A DNA stretch of 64,000 nucleotides from Tyto alba (Eukaryota; Chordata; Aves; Strigiformes; Tytonidae). The stretch is from assembly GCF_018691265.1 (NCBI RefSeq), contig NW_024881313.1, positions 3,774,501-3,838,500 of the forward strand, given 5' to 3'. Numbering within the stretch: position 1 is the first letter of the stretch; the number at the start of each line of letters is the position of its first letter. Shown one piece after another: positions 11,701 through 23,847 of the stretch. The notes under the pieces were generated by a model. It did not search any database. It was not told where the DNA came from and saw only the letters and a program-made list of their open reading frames with translations. A program made the translations under genes and the position numbers.

Positions 11701-12378
11701 AGAGTTTCACCCTTCATTTCCCTGCTGGATACTGCTTTTCCCTTTAAGCTACCATGTATCATAAAAAGTGATGTGCTTTGGAAACTCTAATGCACCACAG
11801 TAAAAATTGTAATGCCACAAGGCAATGTCAATATATATTTTTATGTAGTAGTGGGAGGAGGAAATAAACCATGAGAGACAACTGTTCCTACTCACAAAGC
11901 TCAGAGTTTTTGTTCTATTTATAAATGAAAATACATCATTTCAAGCAATAAACCCCCCCATACACCTGCTTAGTACCATTCCACCAAGGGCAGCCATCAG
12001 GTAAACACAGGTTTACCAACAAATCTATTTTATACTTTCTCAGTCACAAAGAAAGTTAGAAATGGGATTTGAGTTCTAATGGGTTCGTGAGAAAGGGGTC
12101 AGTATTGAAGAAGTTCTGCAGATCTTAGGTTTTGAAGCATGGTCCTGGGGAATCGAGATTTTAGTAAAGTCAACTTTATTCTAAGATACGGCATCATGGA
12201 TTACCTTGTTTATTTAGTTCAGTTTTTCCATGCATGTGTCTTCTGGCTGAGGTCCTTTGTTGTAGTTTTAAGCATCCAGTCCAAAATATATAAGGGACGA
12301 TATGATGGAGTTCTACCAAAAAGTGAAGAACTAAACTACCTGTATTCTGCAACCAATTCTTGTCCAAATTTCCAGGGG

Positions 12379-12415
<37 letters not shown>
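12379..12415. repeat. Poly-A tract (37 bases)
   Basis: Uninterrupted A run. No recognisable retrotransposon body precedes it on the plus strand, so it is probably a simple repeat rather than a SINE or retrocopy tail. Confidence 0.9.
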
Positions 12416-12418
<3 letters not shown>

Positions 12419-12728
12419 TTGTCTTCCATTCAGAAATGGATAAAGTTGTCTCGTATGCAGACTGTAAAGAGTACAGATTGATAGAGACACTGAGCAGTAG
12501 GGATGGGAACTCTTACAACTTGGGCTGTTGGCACCTTTTCATTTCTTAAATCAGGTCCATTTTAACTGTGTGACAGCCCTGACCTGGGAAGGAAGGCCAG
12601 GTCTTGGTCCCAGTGCAGTTAAAATCAAACCTTCATCAAATTCACCATCATCAAAACCCCCCCTGCTGAAATTCCCAGTAATACTTTGATAAAATCTGTA
12701 TTTCTAAACCTGTTATTTGTGATTTTGT

Positions 12729-12764
12729 GGGGGGCGGGGGGGTGGGTGGAGGTGGGCAGAGGGG
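12729..12764 (+). repeat. G-rich stretch with quadruplex potential
   Basis: Plus strand carries several runs of three or more Gs with short loops (for example GGGGGGTGGGTGGAGGTGGG), isolated in an AT-rich neighbourhood. Confidence 0.6.
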
Positions 12765-14370
12765 CATATTGGGCCTGCAAAGATAAAAGCCTAACTGAGG
12801 GAACATTTTGATGAAAAGGTGGTAAAGAGCATGTCTATACCATAAATACCTTGCTATAAATATATGTATATGATCTGTGCCGCAAGCAGAACTTTGCTAA
12901 GTAACTATCTAAGACTGACAATGGAAAAATCGGACAAAGCAAACCAAGGCGAAGTGAAGTCTCAGGTTTAAAATCAGCATCAGAGGTAAACAACCATACC
13001 AGGAAGGGAATGATTGTCTCCGGATAGTCAAGCCAGGAGCCTATCTGTAATACCTGTCACGGCTCTTCTCTGGTTTGTTTCTGGTTGGATTGGTTTGTTA
13101 GGGTTTTTCTGAGAAAAAAGAATGCTTGATTAAACTAATTCTTTGGCTTACTCCATTTGGTGCGTAATTAACTGGATATTGAATACTCATTTTGCATGTT
13201 ATAGAAAATCAGCTGAAGTGGACAGGAAAACATTCAGAGTACAAATGAGCTTTCATCAGTGACTGAAGATTCTATTGTCTATGACTCAAAAGGAAAATAA
13301 ACAAAGGTGCCTGTGCCCAACCTGCCTTTCATTCCACAGATATAAAAAGAAAACAAAACCTCAGAAGTCCTTGTTTCATTATTATGCTGACATTTTGAAA
13401 CACACAAAAACATTGAGTGAAATGCAAATTCTAGGGAATTTTATCAGAGGCAAGTGCCTCAAATGATACAATTCTGAAATCACTCATTAAATTAGAGATA
13501 AAATCACATTAAAGGTATGTAAAAGAGCCATAAATAAGTATCTGTGTGCAAGTAACTGGACAGAATGGGGGCTGTAAATGTGTTGAGGATGATTTGGTTC
13601 AAGATTGCAAGTTCGTGGCTACAGAGAGCATACAGTGCAGCATTGCAAGGCCTGGGCAGTTCCCCAGGGACTGCTGTGAAAAGAAAGTTGGATGTCTTTC
13701 AGTTAAACTCCTGCTATGAACACCAGTAAAGGGATGACCTTTTCAGGCTCTGCAGAGGTCCCATTTAGTAATGGGGGGATTGCCCAAGAGCACGAGGAGC
13801 ACTCTGCACTCAGAAAGTTCAGAAAATGAAGGGAAAGAAAGAGCTCCACCACAGAAACAGCAAAGAATTTGTATGTCTTCATAAGGAAATGCCTCAGAAG
13901 AATGAAGAATTAGGTGGAATGACTTGCTAATTTTATATCACAGTTCGTCCTGAAAAGAAAATGACAATGACTGGTTCAAATGTTAAAGATAAAGTCAAAG
14001 CACATCCCTCTGCAGGAGTGCCACCGGGCAGCTGAGGAAACTTGCCAATGACCATCCAAAGTTAACCCTCCACATTCAGCAAAGTTAATAGAATTAAGGC
14101 AAAATGTGGCACAGGGCCAAGTAAGGTTGTTCACCAGCCTTTACTGGTCCTGTCAACTACCTCTGACAACATGTTAAACACTCAGATTCAAAAAAATACA
14201 TGAATTAAGCAAAATTTATCTTCTTTTATCCCTAGTTGGGAGGAGCAGGCAGCGAGAAGAGCAACAGAATTTCAGACAGCCCTGTGCCATAGATCGGCCT
14301 GGTTGGAAAGAGGCAATGGCTGAGAAGAATGTGTTTGTGGGGGTTGTGAGACACCACCCACGTACACATC

Positions 14371-14375
<5 letters not shown>

Positions 14376-14413
<38 letters not shown>
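14376..14413. repeat. (TG)n microsatellite, about 19 units
   Basis: Pure alternating T and G over 38 bp, flanked by CA/TG-rich imperfect sequence. Likely polymorphic. Confidence 0.92.
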
Positions 14414-14415
<2 letters not shown>

Positions 14416-16148
14416 CACTGCGCACATACATACAGCTTTGGGAAAGCTAAAACCATTTCATGACTGGCTGCATATGAAGCTCTTTCTCTCTCTCCACTGG
14501 TATAGAAAAAGAAATAATTTCTGAGGTCATTAGAAAGCTGCAGATAATTTTCTTAAAACATTTTGCTACATCTGCGGGCCTATTTTCCTCTCCATAGGCT
14601 GCTTAACTCTTATTAATATCAATGGGGGTTATGCACACATGTGGAGAATAAATTAGGTTCTTCATTGTTTCCTTCTGATAAAATTAAATGTTCTTTCCAC
14701 ATGTTAAAATTAGCTCACATACTGTTGTTCTCATGTTATTGGAAATAGAGAACATCAGACACTAAATTAATCTTAAATTATTTTGCCTCTTAATAAAAGC
14801 CCTTTTCCTACTTCTGTTAGAATCAGAAACTAGTTGTCAAAAGCTTCAGTCAGAACTTGAGTAGAACATTTGTTTTGGTATGGTTTTGTGATTATTGATT
14901 ACATCCTTAGGCTAGGTGAAAAACCTTTTCTCCCAGTATGGCGCATTATACAGACTAGATCTGTGAGTAGCAGTTGATTCACACTAATAAATGGCTAAGC
15001 TCTTATATAGTCAAATTTTCATCGATCAATTCTTATTTCCTTTTTTCTCATTTACAAGCATTGGAAGACAAATGTTTCTGCCACAGCCTGTATCAGGACT
15101 GTCTTGACTAATTTTCCTCTGATGCCTGTAAGTGAAAAATACTAAATGAATTTTCACTGACATGAATTTGAGTTTCAATTTAACACCATCATTATACAAG
15201 GAGTCACTATTGTGCATGATTTGGTATATATAAAGTGCTGGGATGGATTTTATACTCTTTGAAGTTGTTTTTTTGTTTTTTGTTTTTTTTTTTTGTTGTT
15301 TTTTTTTTTTTTTAGGGGAAATGCCTATATTTATAGCAGACCTATTAATAATTATCCTTGACATTTCATCCAAGAAATAGGTACAGAGATTATTCTGCAG
15401 ACCTTTTGACATTTTTAGGTTATGGAATGCTGAACAGTAACATTCAACTCAGTCATAAATGCAATTCCCTGAGGGATGATGACATCAAACAAATGGGACC
15501 ATCTTCTTAGAAACTGCATCCCCCTATGGATCGCTTAGCAGCAGAGAATAATTAAGCACTATAACTTCCTAGGACAGAATTGGGGATGCAGCTGCAGCTG
15601 CAAATGGAAGAGGAATAATGTGTGGGTAATGCCTGCCTACCTGACTCAGAGATGGCATGAGACAGGTGAATGTCTACAACTTGAGAGACTGGGGGATTTT
15701 GTAATATTAGAAACCTCTTGTTGTAGATATGCTCTTGGAAAATAACTTGACGGAACTTTATTGCATAAAATCGGTGTGAACTCAACTTTAAGTTACAGGT
15801 AAGAAAAGTGAAGAAGCCAAAAGAACTTGTACCAATGCCATAGATCCAGTCAAGAAAGAGGAGTCAGTGAAGTTACTTGACCCAGGAATCAAGCCAGTAT
15901 TATTAGAGAAAAATTGATAATCAAATTAACAGAGAAGAAATTGTAAAATAAGAAACAGATTTATCAAAATCCAGAATCAGCATAGTTTTTTTCAGTATTA
16001 TTTCTTTTAGTGTTTAGTAACAGGAACAGTAGTTTTTCACTGCAATTCATAAACCATTTAGACTTTGATTATTTTTTTTTTCAGAACTATAGTCATCTGT
16101 CCTGAGCTATAGGAATTTGGTTTTTGTTCTAAATTCAGTATGCCTCGG

Positions 16149-16153
16149 AATGT
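16149..16153. repeat. 5' target-site duplication of the solo LTR (AATGT)
   Basis: AATGT immediately precedes the LTR's 5' TG and is repeated exactly after its terminal CA at 17226-17230. Confidence 0.85.
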
Positions 16154-16223
16154 TGTTCTGGGTTGAGTGAGTGGTGGAGTTTTTTGGTGGCAGGGGAGGG
16201 GGCTATAGGGGCAGCCCCCTGTG

Positions 16224-16238
16224 AGAAGCTTCTCGAAG
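16224..16238. promoter_or_regulatory. Perfect three-unit heat-shock element in LTR U3
   Basis: AGAAG CTTCT CGAAG: three contiguous alternating nGAAn/nTTCn pentamers, all nine fixed positions matching, about 72 bp upstream of the LTR's TATA-like box. This is the canonical HSF-binding arrangement. Function is inferred from motif and position only. Confidence 0.55.
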
Positions 16239-16309
16239 CTCCCCCAGCTCCAAGTCAGCTCCACTTCTGTTTGGAAACTGAGCCCATCAGCTGCGCCTCT
16301 GCGAGAACG

Positions 16310-16317
16310 TATTTAAG
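16310..16317 (+). promoter_or_regulatory. LTR TATA-like box
   Basis: TATTTAAG in the 5' fifth of the LTR, at the expected place for the U3 core promoter; initiation would fall near 16340. Confidence 0.5.
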
Positions 16318-16648
16318 AAGGGACGTGGTGAGGAGCAGTGGGACTGGTGAGGAGGAGTTGGGGCAGCTGCGTGAACACCAAGGTCAGTGGAGGAACGGAG
16401 GAAGAAAGGAGGGGGGAGGTGTGCCGGAGCAGAGACCCCCCTGTATCCTGTGGGGAGACGGCAGGGCGGCCCCCCCTGCCACCCATGGAGATCTACGGTG
16501 GAGCAGACACTGATTTATGGCCTGTGTTTTTTCACCTGGATGATCAAGGTGACTGTGCCTGAAGAAGGCCGGGGTCTCATGGGAAAAGGCAGCCCCACTG
16601 CTGTAATTCAGTGCTGGGAGGATTGCAGCATGCGGGGGAGTCCCACGC

Positions 16649-16815
16649 CGGAGCAGCTCGGGAAGGGCTGCAGCCGTGGGAGAGAATCCAGTCGGAGGAA
16701 GTTAGTGACCCATGACGGAGCAGTGTGGGGAACGCTGCGGCCCGTGGGAGGAATTCATGTTGGGGAAAGTTTGTGGAGGACTGTCTCCTGTGAGAGGGGG
16801 ACCACGATGGAGCAG
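16649..16815 (+). repeat. Degenerate tandem repeat inside the LTR
   Basis: Units starting CGGAGCAG at 16649 and 16716 share a run of matching phrases (GGAGCAG..GGGAA.G.CTGC.GCC.GTGGGAG.GAATTC-like, then GGAAAGTT/GGAAGTTAGTG). A third partial copy starts near 16808. Unit length is roughly 67-92 bp. Confidence 0.55.
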
Positions 16816-17031
16816 GAGGAACAAGTTCCGGACACTCCCCTCACCGAAGATAAGTGAAGTGGCAGCACTGACTGCACCCCCCATTCCCTGCCCCTGCGCC
16901 CCTGGAGGAGGAGGTAGAGATATCGGGAGCAGAGCTGAGCCCGGGAAGAAGGGAAGGGTGGGGGGAAGGTGTTCTCAAGATGTGGCAATGCTTCTCACTG
17001 TCCTACTCTGTTATGTGTTGTTAGTGTCTGT

Positions 17032-17037
17032 AATAAA
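17032..17037 (+). terminator. LTR polyadenylation signal
   Basis: Canonical AATAAA within the LTR, followed about ten bases on by a T-rich downstream element (CTTTTTTTCTTCCCC). It would mark the R/U5 border near 17050. Confidence 0.6.
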
Positions 17038-17225
17038 TGTATGTTCTTTTTTTCTTCCCCTAACGAGTCTGCCTTTTGCTCGTGACCATAAAGGGGAATT
17101 TTCTCCCCATCCCAGTCCTATCTCGGACCCCAAGCCTGGCTCTCTGTCCCTTCTCATTGCCGGAGGGGAAGGGAGAGAGAGCTGCTGCATTGTGGTTGGC
17201 TGCCAACCAGGCTCAAACCACGACA

Positions 17226-17230
17226 AATGT
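17226..17230. repeat. 3' target-site duplication of the solo LTR (AATGT)
   Basis: Exact copy of the five bases preceding the LTR; identity of both copies argues for a fairly young insertion or a conserved pair. Confidence 0.85.
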
Positions 17231-17341
17231 CTTTATGACCTTGAAACAAGATTTTTGTTGCATGATTTTACTTACTTTTCAGATTTTCTTTCAGTTTTTA
17301 TTTCTAGTAGCAATAATATATCTCAAAATATGTTGGAAAGT

Positions 17342-17380
17342 CAAAACTATAGTTTGTGGCTAAACAAACTATAGTTTGTG
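17342..17380. repeat. Short palindromic direct repeat
   Basis: Two close copies of AACTATAGTTTGTG about 22 bp apart; the second lies in a perfect 16-bp palindrome (ACAAACTATAGTTTGT, 17364-17379). It lies about 115 bp past the solo LTR but outside its target duplication. Confidence 0.6.
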
Positions 17381-20300
17381 ATATTTATTTTTGCTCCTTG
17401 ATTTGACTTCTGAATGCCTTTCAGGCTTAACTGGAGTTCAACATATCTTCTAGGCCCTTGAATTTGAGAGATTATGTCAGAGCAGAGCTACCATGAACCA
17501 TTCAAGTCACCCCATGGTGAGTGGGATCCACAAAAAGAGGACACCTGCATTTGGGTACCTAGATGTTTTAGTGACTTTATAGATGATCAAGATTTTGTCA
17601 ATATCAGCAATGAAATTAAAGAGCCTTTCAGCTGCCCAGGTAACACAGAGGCATATTAGGGAGAGAAGTTGATTCTACTCTGTTGAAACTGAATTCCATC
17701 AGTGGCCGAGTCCTACCCAGAGTTTCCAAAAAATGTGGATATTATTCTAAATCTTCAGTTTTATTAAATTCCAACTATTTAGCCCAGAGAGTAAGATCTG
17801 GTTTACTGACTTTTTTACTTTTGTCCACTTGGTTTACAGGGATTAGAATGAAGAATTTGTTTTACTAGTCCAGTCTGTTCTCTTTACTGCATTTTGTTTC
17901 AGGCGATTACCCTGTGATGGTATTGGTATCCCAGAGGTAACATAAGTTCTGTGCAGTCTTATTTTCTTTATTTGAGTCTTTTCCATGCTTGAGAAGAAGC
18001 ATAACCTATCCAAATCTGTTTATTTGGGGATTTGTGCCACATACAGTGAAACAGGATCCTGTGGTGGCTGGGATCTATGGACTTGAGGAAGCAGAACAGT
18101 CTTGTCCTGCTTGGTGCCACTGCAATACAGACATTGCTAAGGGCTTTCTCAGATGCTCTCCAGGTCTTGGGAAGCTCCCTGGGTCAAAGAGTTCTCAAGT
18201 CTGGGTATGTGTGGTGAGAGAAGGTACTGTCTTTTCTCCACTTTAATTCTGGCCACACCATCACTGGAGTCCTGGCTCCCTGATGTTTTTTTCATACCAT
18301 TGTAAGTGAAACAGTGAATTTGTGAATCTTAAGCTTTTCTGAGAGGAAAATGTTTCTAGCATTTTTAACATTCAGTGTAAAATAGAAACCAAACAAATCT
18401 TTCCAACCAAAGTTATGGTGGAGTTAGCTTAGGAAATGAATCCCAGAATACATAACTATTACAAGCTCAAGGGAAGACTTTTGCCTCTCAGTCTCTCCTG
18501 ACACGAAACGGCCTGCAAATGAGTTTACCATAAAGTTGTATTAGAACAAGTCTGGAAACAGACTAGTGAAGCTGGTGTTGGCATAGAGCTTCTCCATTCA
18601 TGTCATTGTCTTGGGATACTTTTCAGAAAAGAATCTTGGCACTGCTTAGAAAGTGGGCAGTTTTAAAATAAGCAACAGGTTTCTTCTTGTGTGTTTAAAA
18701 TAAACAACAAGCCCTTTCCTGTTAAAGTCTCCACTGTCCAGAATGACTTCTTAAGTAAAGAAAAGAGGGTATGAGCTCGGGGTAGAGAGCGAGAGCTTTG
18801 CACATGAGTCAAAGCCTCTTCTATGCTCTAGGAATAAACAACCATATTGGCATCTTGGAAGCACTTGAGTTAGTCATTGCTTAGTTATTTTCTCTGGAAC
18901 TCTCACAGTCATATTGGGTATGTTTTGCAAACTAATAACAAATATCACATGTGTAGCTCCAGCTCCTGCAAGCAACAGTCTATGTACTTTTCTGTTCTTT
19001 TAAATGCAGAATTTTTCAGATTAACATGGAAGAAAAAATATCATCAGTTGTCCTCACAGGGTGAACTATTTTGTTATTGTGACTTTAATTCAAAACTAGT
19101 CAGGAGATTTTGCTGAAGAAATATATGATAATTTAATTGCTTAAGGATTTAAAGGGACACAAAGCTGTGCAGTTGTGTTTATGAATGATTTTTTGGCTAC
19201 TGTGACTTCCTCATTCAAGAATATCAATTGGCCATGTGTGTTGTTAGTGGCCTCTAAGAATTAAGTATTTCAGTCTTTCCTGAAGGCATCAAGAGCTGCT
19301 CTCAGATAAAATGGAAGAGTAAATTATGTCGAAGTATTACACTGAAAGATTACTCCTTAACTTTGTTATGGCTTATAAAATTCTAATTTACAAGTCTTGA
19401 TTCACTACAGTTGATATACATGTGAGTAATAAGGAATTCCTCTGGTTAAAGCTGTTCAAAGGAGAAGCCTACATGCCAAATATATTATTCAGGAGAGAAT
19501 GAGCTGCTTATTTTTTTTTTTTCTTGAATTGAGGTTAAACTTTCTGTCCACTAGGTATGCTTGGATTTACAACTATGTTCTCCTAAAACCCAATTAATTA
19601 CTTTAAGGGCAGTTGAAACATGTCCAGAGATGATATTTGCCTTCTGATTATTGAGCATACATTGAAATGTGAGGTTTCAGCAATCTGAATGTCTTAGTTA
19701 TTTATCAGCAATACTATAAACTTCTCTAGCTAACACTGTAAGAAAGAAACAAAACACCTTTTAAATCAAATATTAAAGTTTTCAAATCAAATGCCAGTGC
19801 ACTGTCTTGAACTTCTTGATGGTTTTAGTATTCATTAAAATGTGTAAAATGCATTTTCAATAAAATAAAATATGGCTTCTTTCTCTGTGTTTGCATAGGG
19901 TATAATGCACAGTTATGAATTATTTCTGCAGATGGATTTTAATACACATTATCTTGCCTACTTTATGTTATGACTAAACTAGCCTCATTCTGCAGACTCA
20001 AACCAGAGCTTCTGTAAGCTGTAGTGCAGATGTACACAGTCGCTATCACTGCTGCCTTTTAGTCACATGTCTTAACCACAAGATCCCTTCTTAATTCTAG
20101 TAGTACTTTTGCAGGGACAAACTTGTATGATGAAATTTCATACTCTGCTTTTTCCCAACGGAAATAAACTGGTTTTGGGTGCAGTATCAAACTCTATGGC
20201 TGTGGATTTAACTATATCAAAATTTAATTTCTGTAAGCTGTATTCTTTGTATTATTTAGAACTGTGGATGGAAGTGAATGGAATAGCATTTATGTCAGAG

Positions 20301-23300
20301 CTGTGAGCTGATGGAAGTGCTGCATGCCTACCCATTTTTCACTGTGCTACTTCCATTCTCAACAGAACTTTAATTTTAAAAGTTAACAGTCTGTCATCCA
20401 CATGGAAACCAAGGACTTCTCTGCGAGCTTATTATTTGTAGGTGAAAGATGCAGAAAATCTGAAGTTCCTTAAGCCATCTTCTTGCAAGACCTCTGCTTT
20501 TAGTTATTTCCTGAGAAATAACTTTGACATACCTAAGAAGTGCCTTGGCTTGCCCTTATCTTGAGATATGCTGTAAAGTTAGAACAGTTTTGGATGCCAA
20601 ATTCTTACCCTCTCCACCTTCACAGAAATGCTCATGAGACACGTCACTCAGGGTTGTCTTTGCATCCCTTCTATGTAGTCACATAAAAACAACAGTGAAA
20701 ATAACCACCTTTAAGTGTAAAGTTCAGGGAATACAAAAGCTTGTGTGGTCACTTATGGACAGACTACATCCAGTGCCTATTATCTACTATCTTAACAGTA
20801 TTTTGGTTTGTACCCATCTGAAAGACCTACGGTAGAGGAATTTTATAATTTTTCTAAAATGTAGCTTGCTGCCCAGCAAAACTTCAGAGCATTTACATGT
20901 CACTTAATGACAATAGGAAAGACCCAGACATTTTTTTCTAAAAATCACTTAACTGATCCTTTTATAATACTCACCTGGCACCTGCACTCTGAGATGTGTA
21001 AACCTGAATATCAACAGTTTAGTCATCTTGGTGCACCTTATCAAAAAACTTGGCCGCTTTTGCTGAAATGAGGTGAAATTTCTGATGATTTAAGATGACA
21101 CTGCCAAAACAAAAGAACTGCCTTAACTGGAAGTGATGACAAACCACAGTGCGTGTTTTAGATGCACCTTTCTGTACATCTGAACCTGTTTGACCTGAGA
21201 AATATCTCTAGGCTCCAACAGTGGAAGACACCAGGAAGATGGGGATGACATTAGTTAGGGGATTGACCCTCCTGCCTCATGCAAAACTTTCAGTGAGGTT
21301 AACAGGGGAGGACAGAAACATTCATTGCCAAAAAAGAGGATGAGCCTGTGTCATCCCCAGCCATGCTAAATGGTGCATTCCTCTGTGAACACCTCAGACC
21401 TGACAAAGGGAAAGCTTACCTTCCAGCACCTCTTGCAGGAGTACCAGAACTTTGTTTATCAGTTGTGTTTAAAATTAAAGGAAGTGTTTTGTTCCAGTGA
21501 CCTGGAGTCAGCCAGACTATAAAATCTGTGTTCTTTCTTTTCGTGCCAAGGTAGGAGAACCAACAATTATGAAAGGAAGTTATGTTCCCTCACACCTTTC
21601 CTGCCTGTTTTCTGAAAGCAGATCTTCCACCCTGCTGGGTATAGCCCGTCAGCTTTTATTTGTGTCAGTTTCCCCTAACATGTGTTAGAGTTGGTTTTGA
21701 TGTCCTCTCCACGCTGTTACTCCTTTCATAAAATTTCCTGTAACTTTCTCCTGCTATGTTGTGGAAACAGTGATTGAACCAGGCTGGCACATGGTGGTGT
21801 GCTGTGGTAGCACTTCCAAGAGCCTTCATGGCACCTCCCACAGACGGTCTGCTCCAGGTTATTTTCCTCATATTTGTGCTTCTTACAAATCTGTGTCAGC
21901 CGCTGAGAGAGGAAGAAATGCGGTCCCTGTGAGTGCAAGGGTTGTGTCTGGTCTCCTCTGACGTGGTGGTGTTTGCTGCCAAACTCCGCTCCAGGGACGC
22001 AGTGCTGCGACCTCATGGTCGGGTGTAAAGCCATAATGTAAACAGCGTAAATCTGTGCCGTGCTTGTCGCTGTCTCTCCCTTCTCTGGAGGAATTAATAT
22101 GCTTACCAGATGGTTAAAACACAAGCAATGCACAAACACCATGCTGTCAAAATATCTAGCTGATATATTAGACACACATTTTACCCATGTCAGAAAGCTT
22201 GTCTTTAGGAAGACTGCTGAACCAAGAGCTCCCACTTAGATGTGAATTTCACTTGTTTCCCTAACTTTGCATCAGGGACTTAACTTTATAAATAGTTACA
22301 TCTTCAGCAGAAACATCTTGCTGCATCCTTTCTTCCTAAGTCAAAAGGCTGCAGTGGTGTCAAACGGATTAAAAGGAAGACGGTCTATAACTGTACTGGT
22401 CCAACAAGGTACTGCACTTATTTGGTGCATTCACTCACTCCTCAGTGTGCTCCTGTGTTTTCAGCAAGTCCTTCCACAGGTGTAGATGTGGAAGTCCCAC
22501 CCGTGACCCTCCCAGCCACCCCAGCCTCCAAAAAGCAAAGGCCATGAAACAAAAACAAAACCATCCCAGGTTTTTCAGAGTGCTGCGCCTAGGACAGCAC
22601 AGAATGATGACTGAAACACCAAGGTGACTGTATCACCACACACAAGAGTAAATCAAGAATATTCAAGAAGTGACTCATGGGTATTCTGTGTCAGAAGTGA
22701 CCCTGGACTGCCCTGGTTGTCTAGCCACTAACCTGTGTTTTCAGGATTGAGCCTTCCTGATAACTGTTTCTTTCTTTAAATGCATTGAAAAAAGTCCCAG
22801 TGACAGGCAGCCTGTTCACTGAACGTCGACTGGTGGAACTAATATTCTTCTCATACTGCTGTAAAAGCACAGTTTAGTGTTATTTTCTGATCCCTCTCCT
22901 TTACTTGCAGAAGATTATGAGTAGCACAGCCTTGCTGCATGGCTGGGCAAGGGGCATTTAAACAGCCTCCTGCTCACCCGCTTTTCATCAGGCATCACTG
23001 TGCTGATCTGGGGAGGAATTTAAAAAATGCTTAGAAGAACAAAAATAACCACTGGACCCACATAAATGCAGTCTAAAAGTAAGCCTTTGGGAAACTCATA
23101 CAGGAATAATGACGGAGGGTTGGCAACTGTCCTGGCAGAGCGACTAACACCCTAACTGAAATCAGCATTATAAATGAATTTTAGCATTGCCAGCGTAAGA
23201 AAGCCACGTTGCCAGTTTGGTCTTTCTGAGAAACAAATCCAAGTGGGAAGCAGTAGCCAGATCCTAAGGTGTAGCCAAGCAATGCAGCACGCTGCTCTCA

Positions 23301-23807
23301 GTCTGTGCTCGAGCCGACGGGAAGCGCAGCTTTGTCAGATCTTCTGCTCCTGTCCTGCGCACCCAGCTGCAGTCAGCTCGGGGAGGGAGAGCTGTATGGC
23401 TGCCTCTGGGGTGTGATGAGGACAACAGTCCTCAGAGACCCTTTGCAGGCTTCATAAGCAGATAGGAAGACCACTACTACAACGCCATTGTCTTTCATTT
23501 GTCAGATTAAGGATGCTTAATGGATTACGCTAGCAGCAGAGTAGCAAGTAGCTGCTCTGATTTGATGAATCTGGCCTACAATATTAAGTATTTGGCTCCA
23601 TCATAGTCAGTGTGTTTTCACATGGAATCGTCAGAAGAAAAACGAGTCTTTTTACTGTACACTTGGACTTCCTTCAGCATCTGAAAATATATTCATTTAC
23701 TAGGAAATGTAGCAGCTACTTTTGCAAAAAAAAGTGTGACTTTAACCTTCCCTTCGCATGTAGCACTTTTAGCTTTCTATGATGATGTGGAAGTAAGTGA
23801 TTTGGTT

Positions 23808-23847
23808 AAAACAAAACATAACAGAACAAAACAAAACAAAACAAAAC
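23808..23847. repeat. (AAAAC)n simple repeat
   Basis: Imperfect then perfect AAAAC/CAAAA units ending ACAAAACAAAACAAAACT. Confidence 0.75.

Larger units (their letters stand above)
5831..16148. other. Non-coding sequence upstream of CHN2 (no gene seen)
   Basis: AT-rich single-copy-looking DNA. Open frames are short, carry no recognised domain and mostly lack splice context. It contains a T tract near 7279-7298, a 37-base A run at 12379-12415, a G-rich stretch at 12729-12764, a TG microsatellite at 14376-14413 and T-rich runs near 15267-15313. No exon, RNA gene or transposon could be supported by eye. Confidence 0.5.
16154..17225 (+). mobile_element. Solo LTR of an avian endogenous retrovirus
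   Basis: A 1,072-bp block starts TGTTCTGG and ends CGACA (TG...CA) and is bracketed by a perfect 5-bp duplication, AATGT. A TATA-like TATTTAAG lies at 16310-16317 and a canonical AATAAA at 17032-17037 followed by a T-rich tract, so the transcriptional sense is plus. If both signals are right, U3 is about 185 bp, R about 700 bp (unusually long) and U5 about 170 bp. The block is more GC-rich than its flanks. No gag, pol or env remains, so this is a recombined solo LTR. Five-bp duplications fit ERVL-like and some class I elements; I cannot name the subfamily. The open frames across it (for example 16712-17374) are not host genes. CHN2 is on the opposite strand, 12 kb away. Confidence 0.85.

Noticed and set aside
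14216..14456. Thr/His-repeat open frames on the minus strand
   Set aside because: Translation of the TG microsatellite.
16712..17374. 220-codon plus-strand frame
   Set aside because: Lies mostly inside the solo LTR, crosses its polyadenylation signal and target duplication; not a gene.
21726..22235. 169-codon minus-strand frame
   Set aside because: Longest outside the island, TEs and the CT-rich block, but such a length is expected about once by chance in 64 kb; no domain, no Kozak or splice support recognised.
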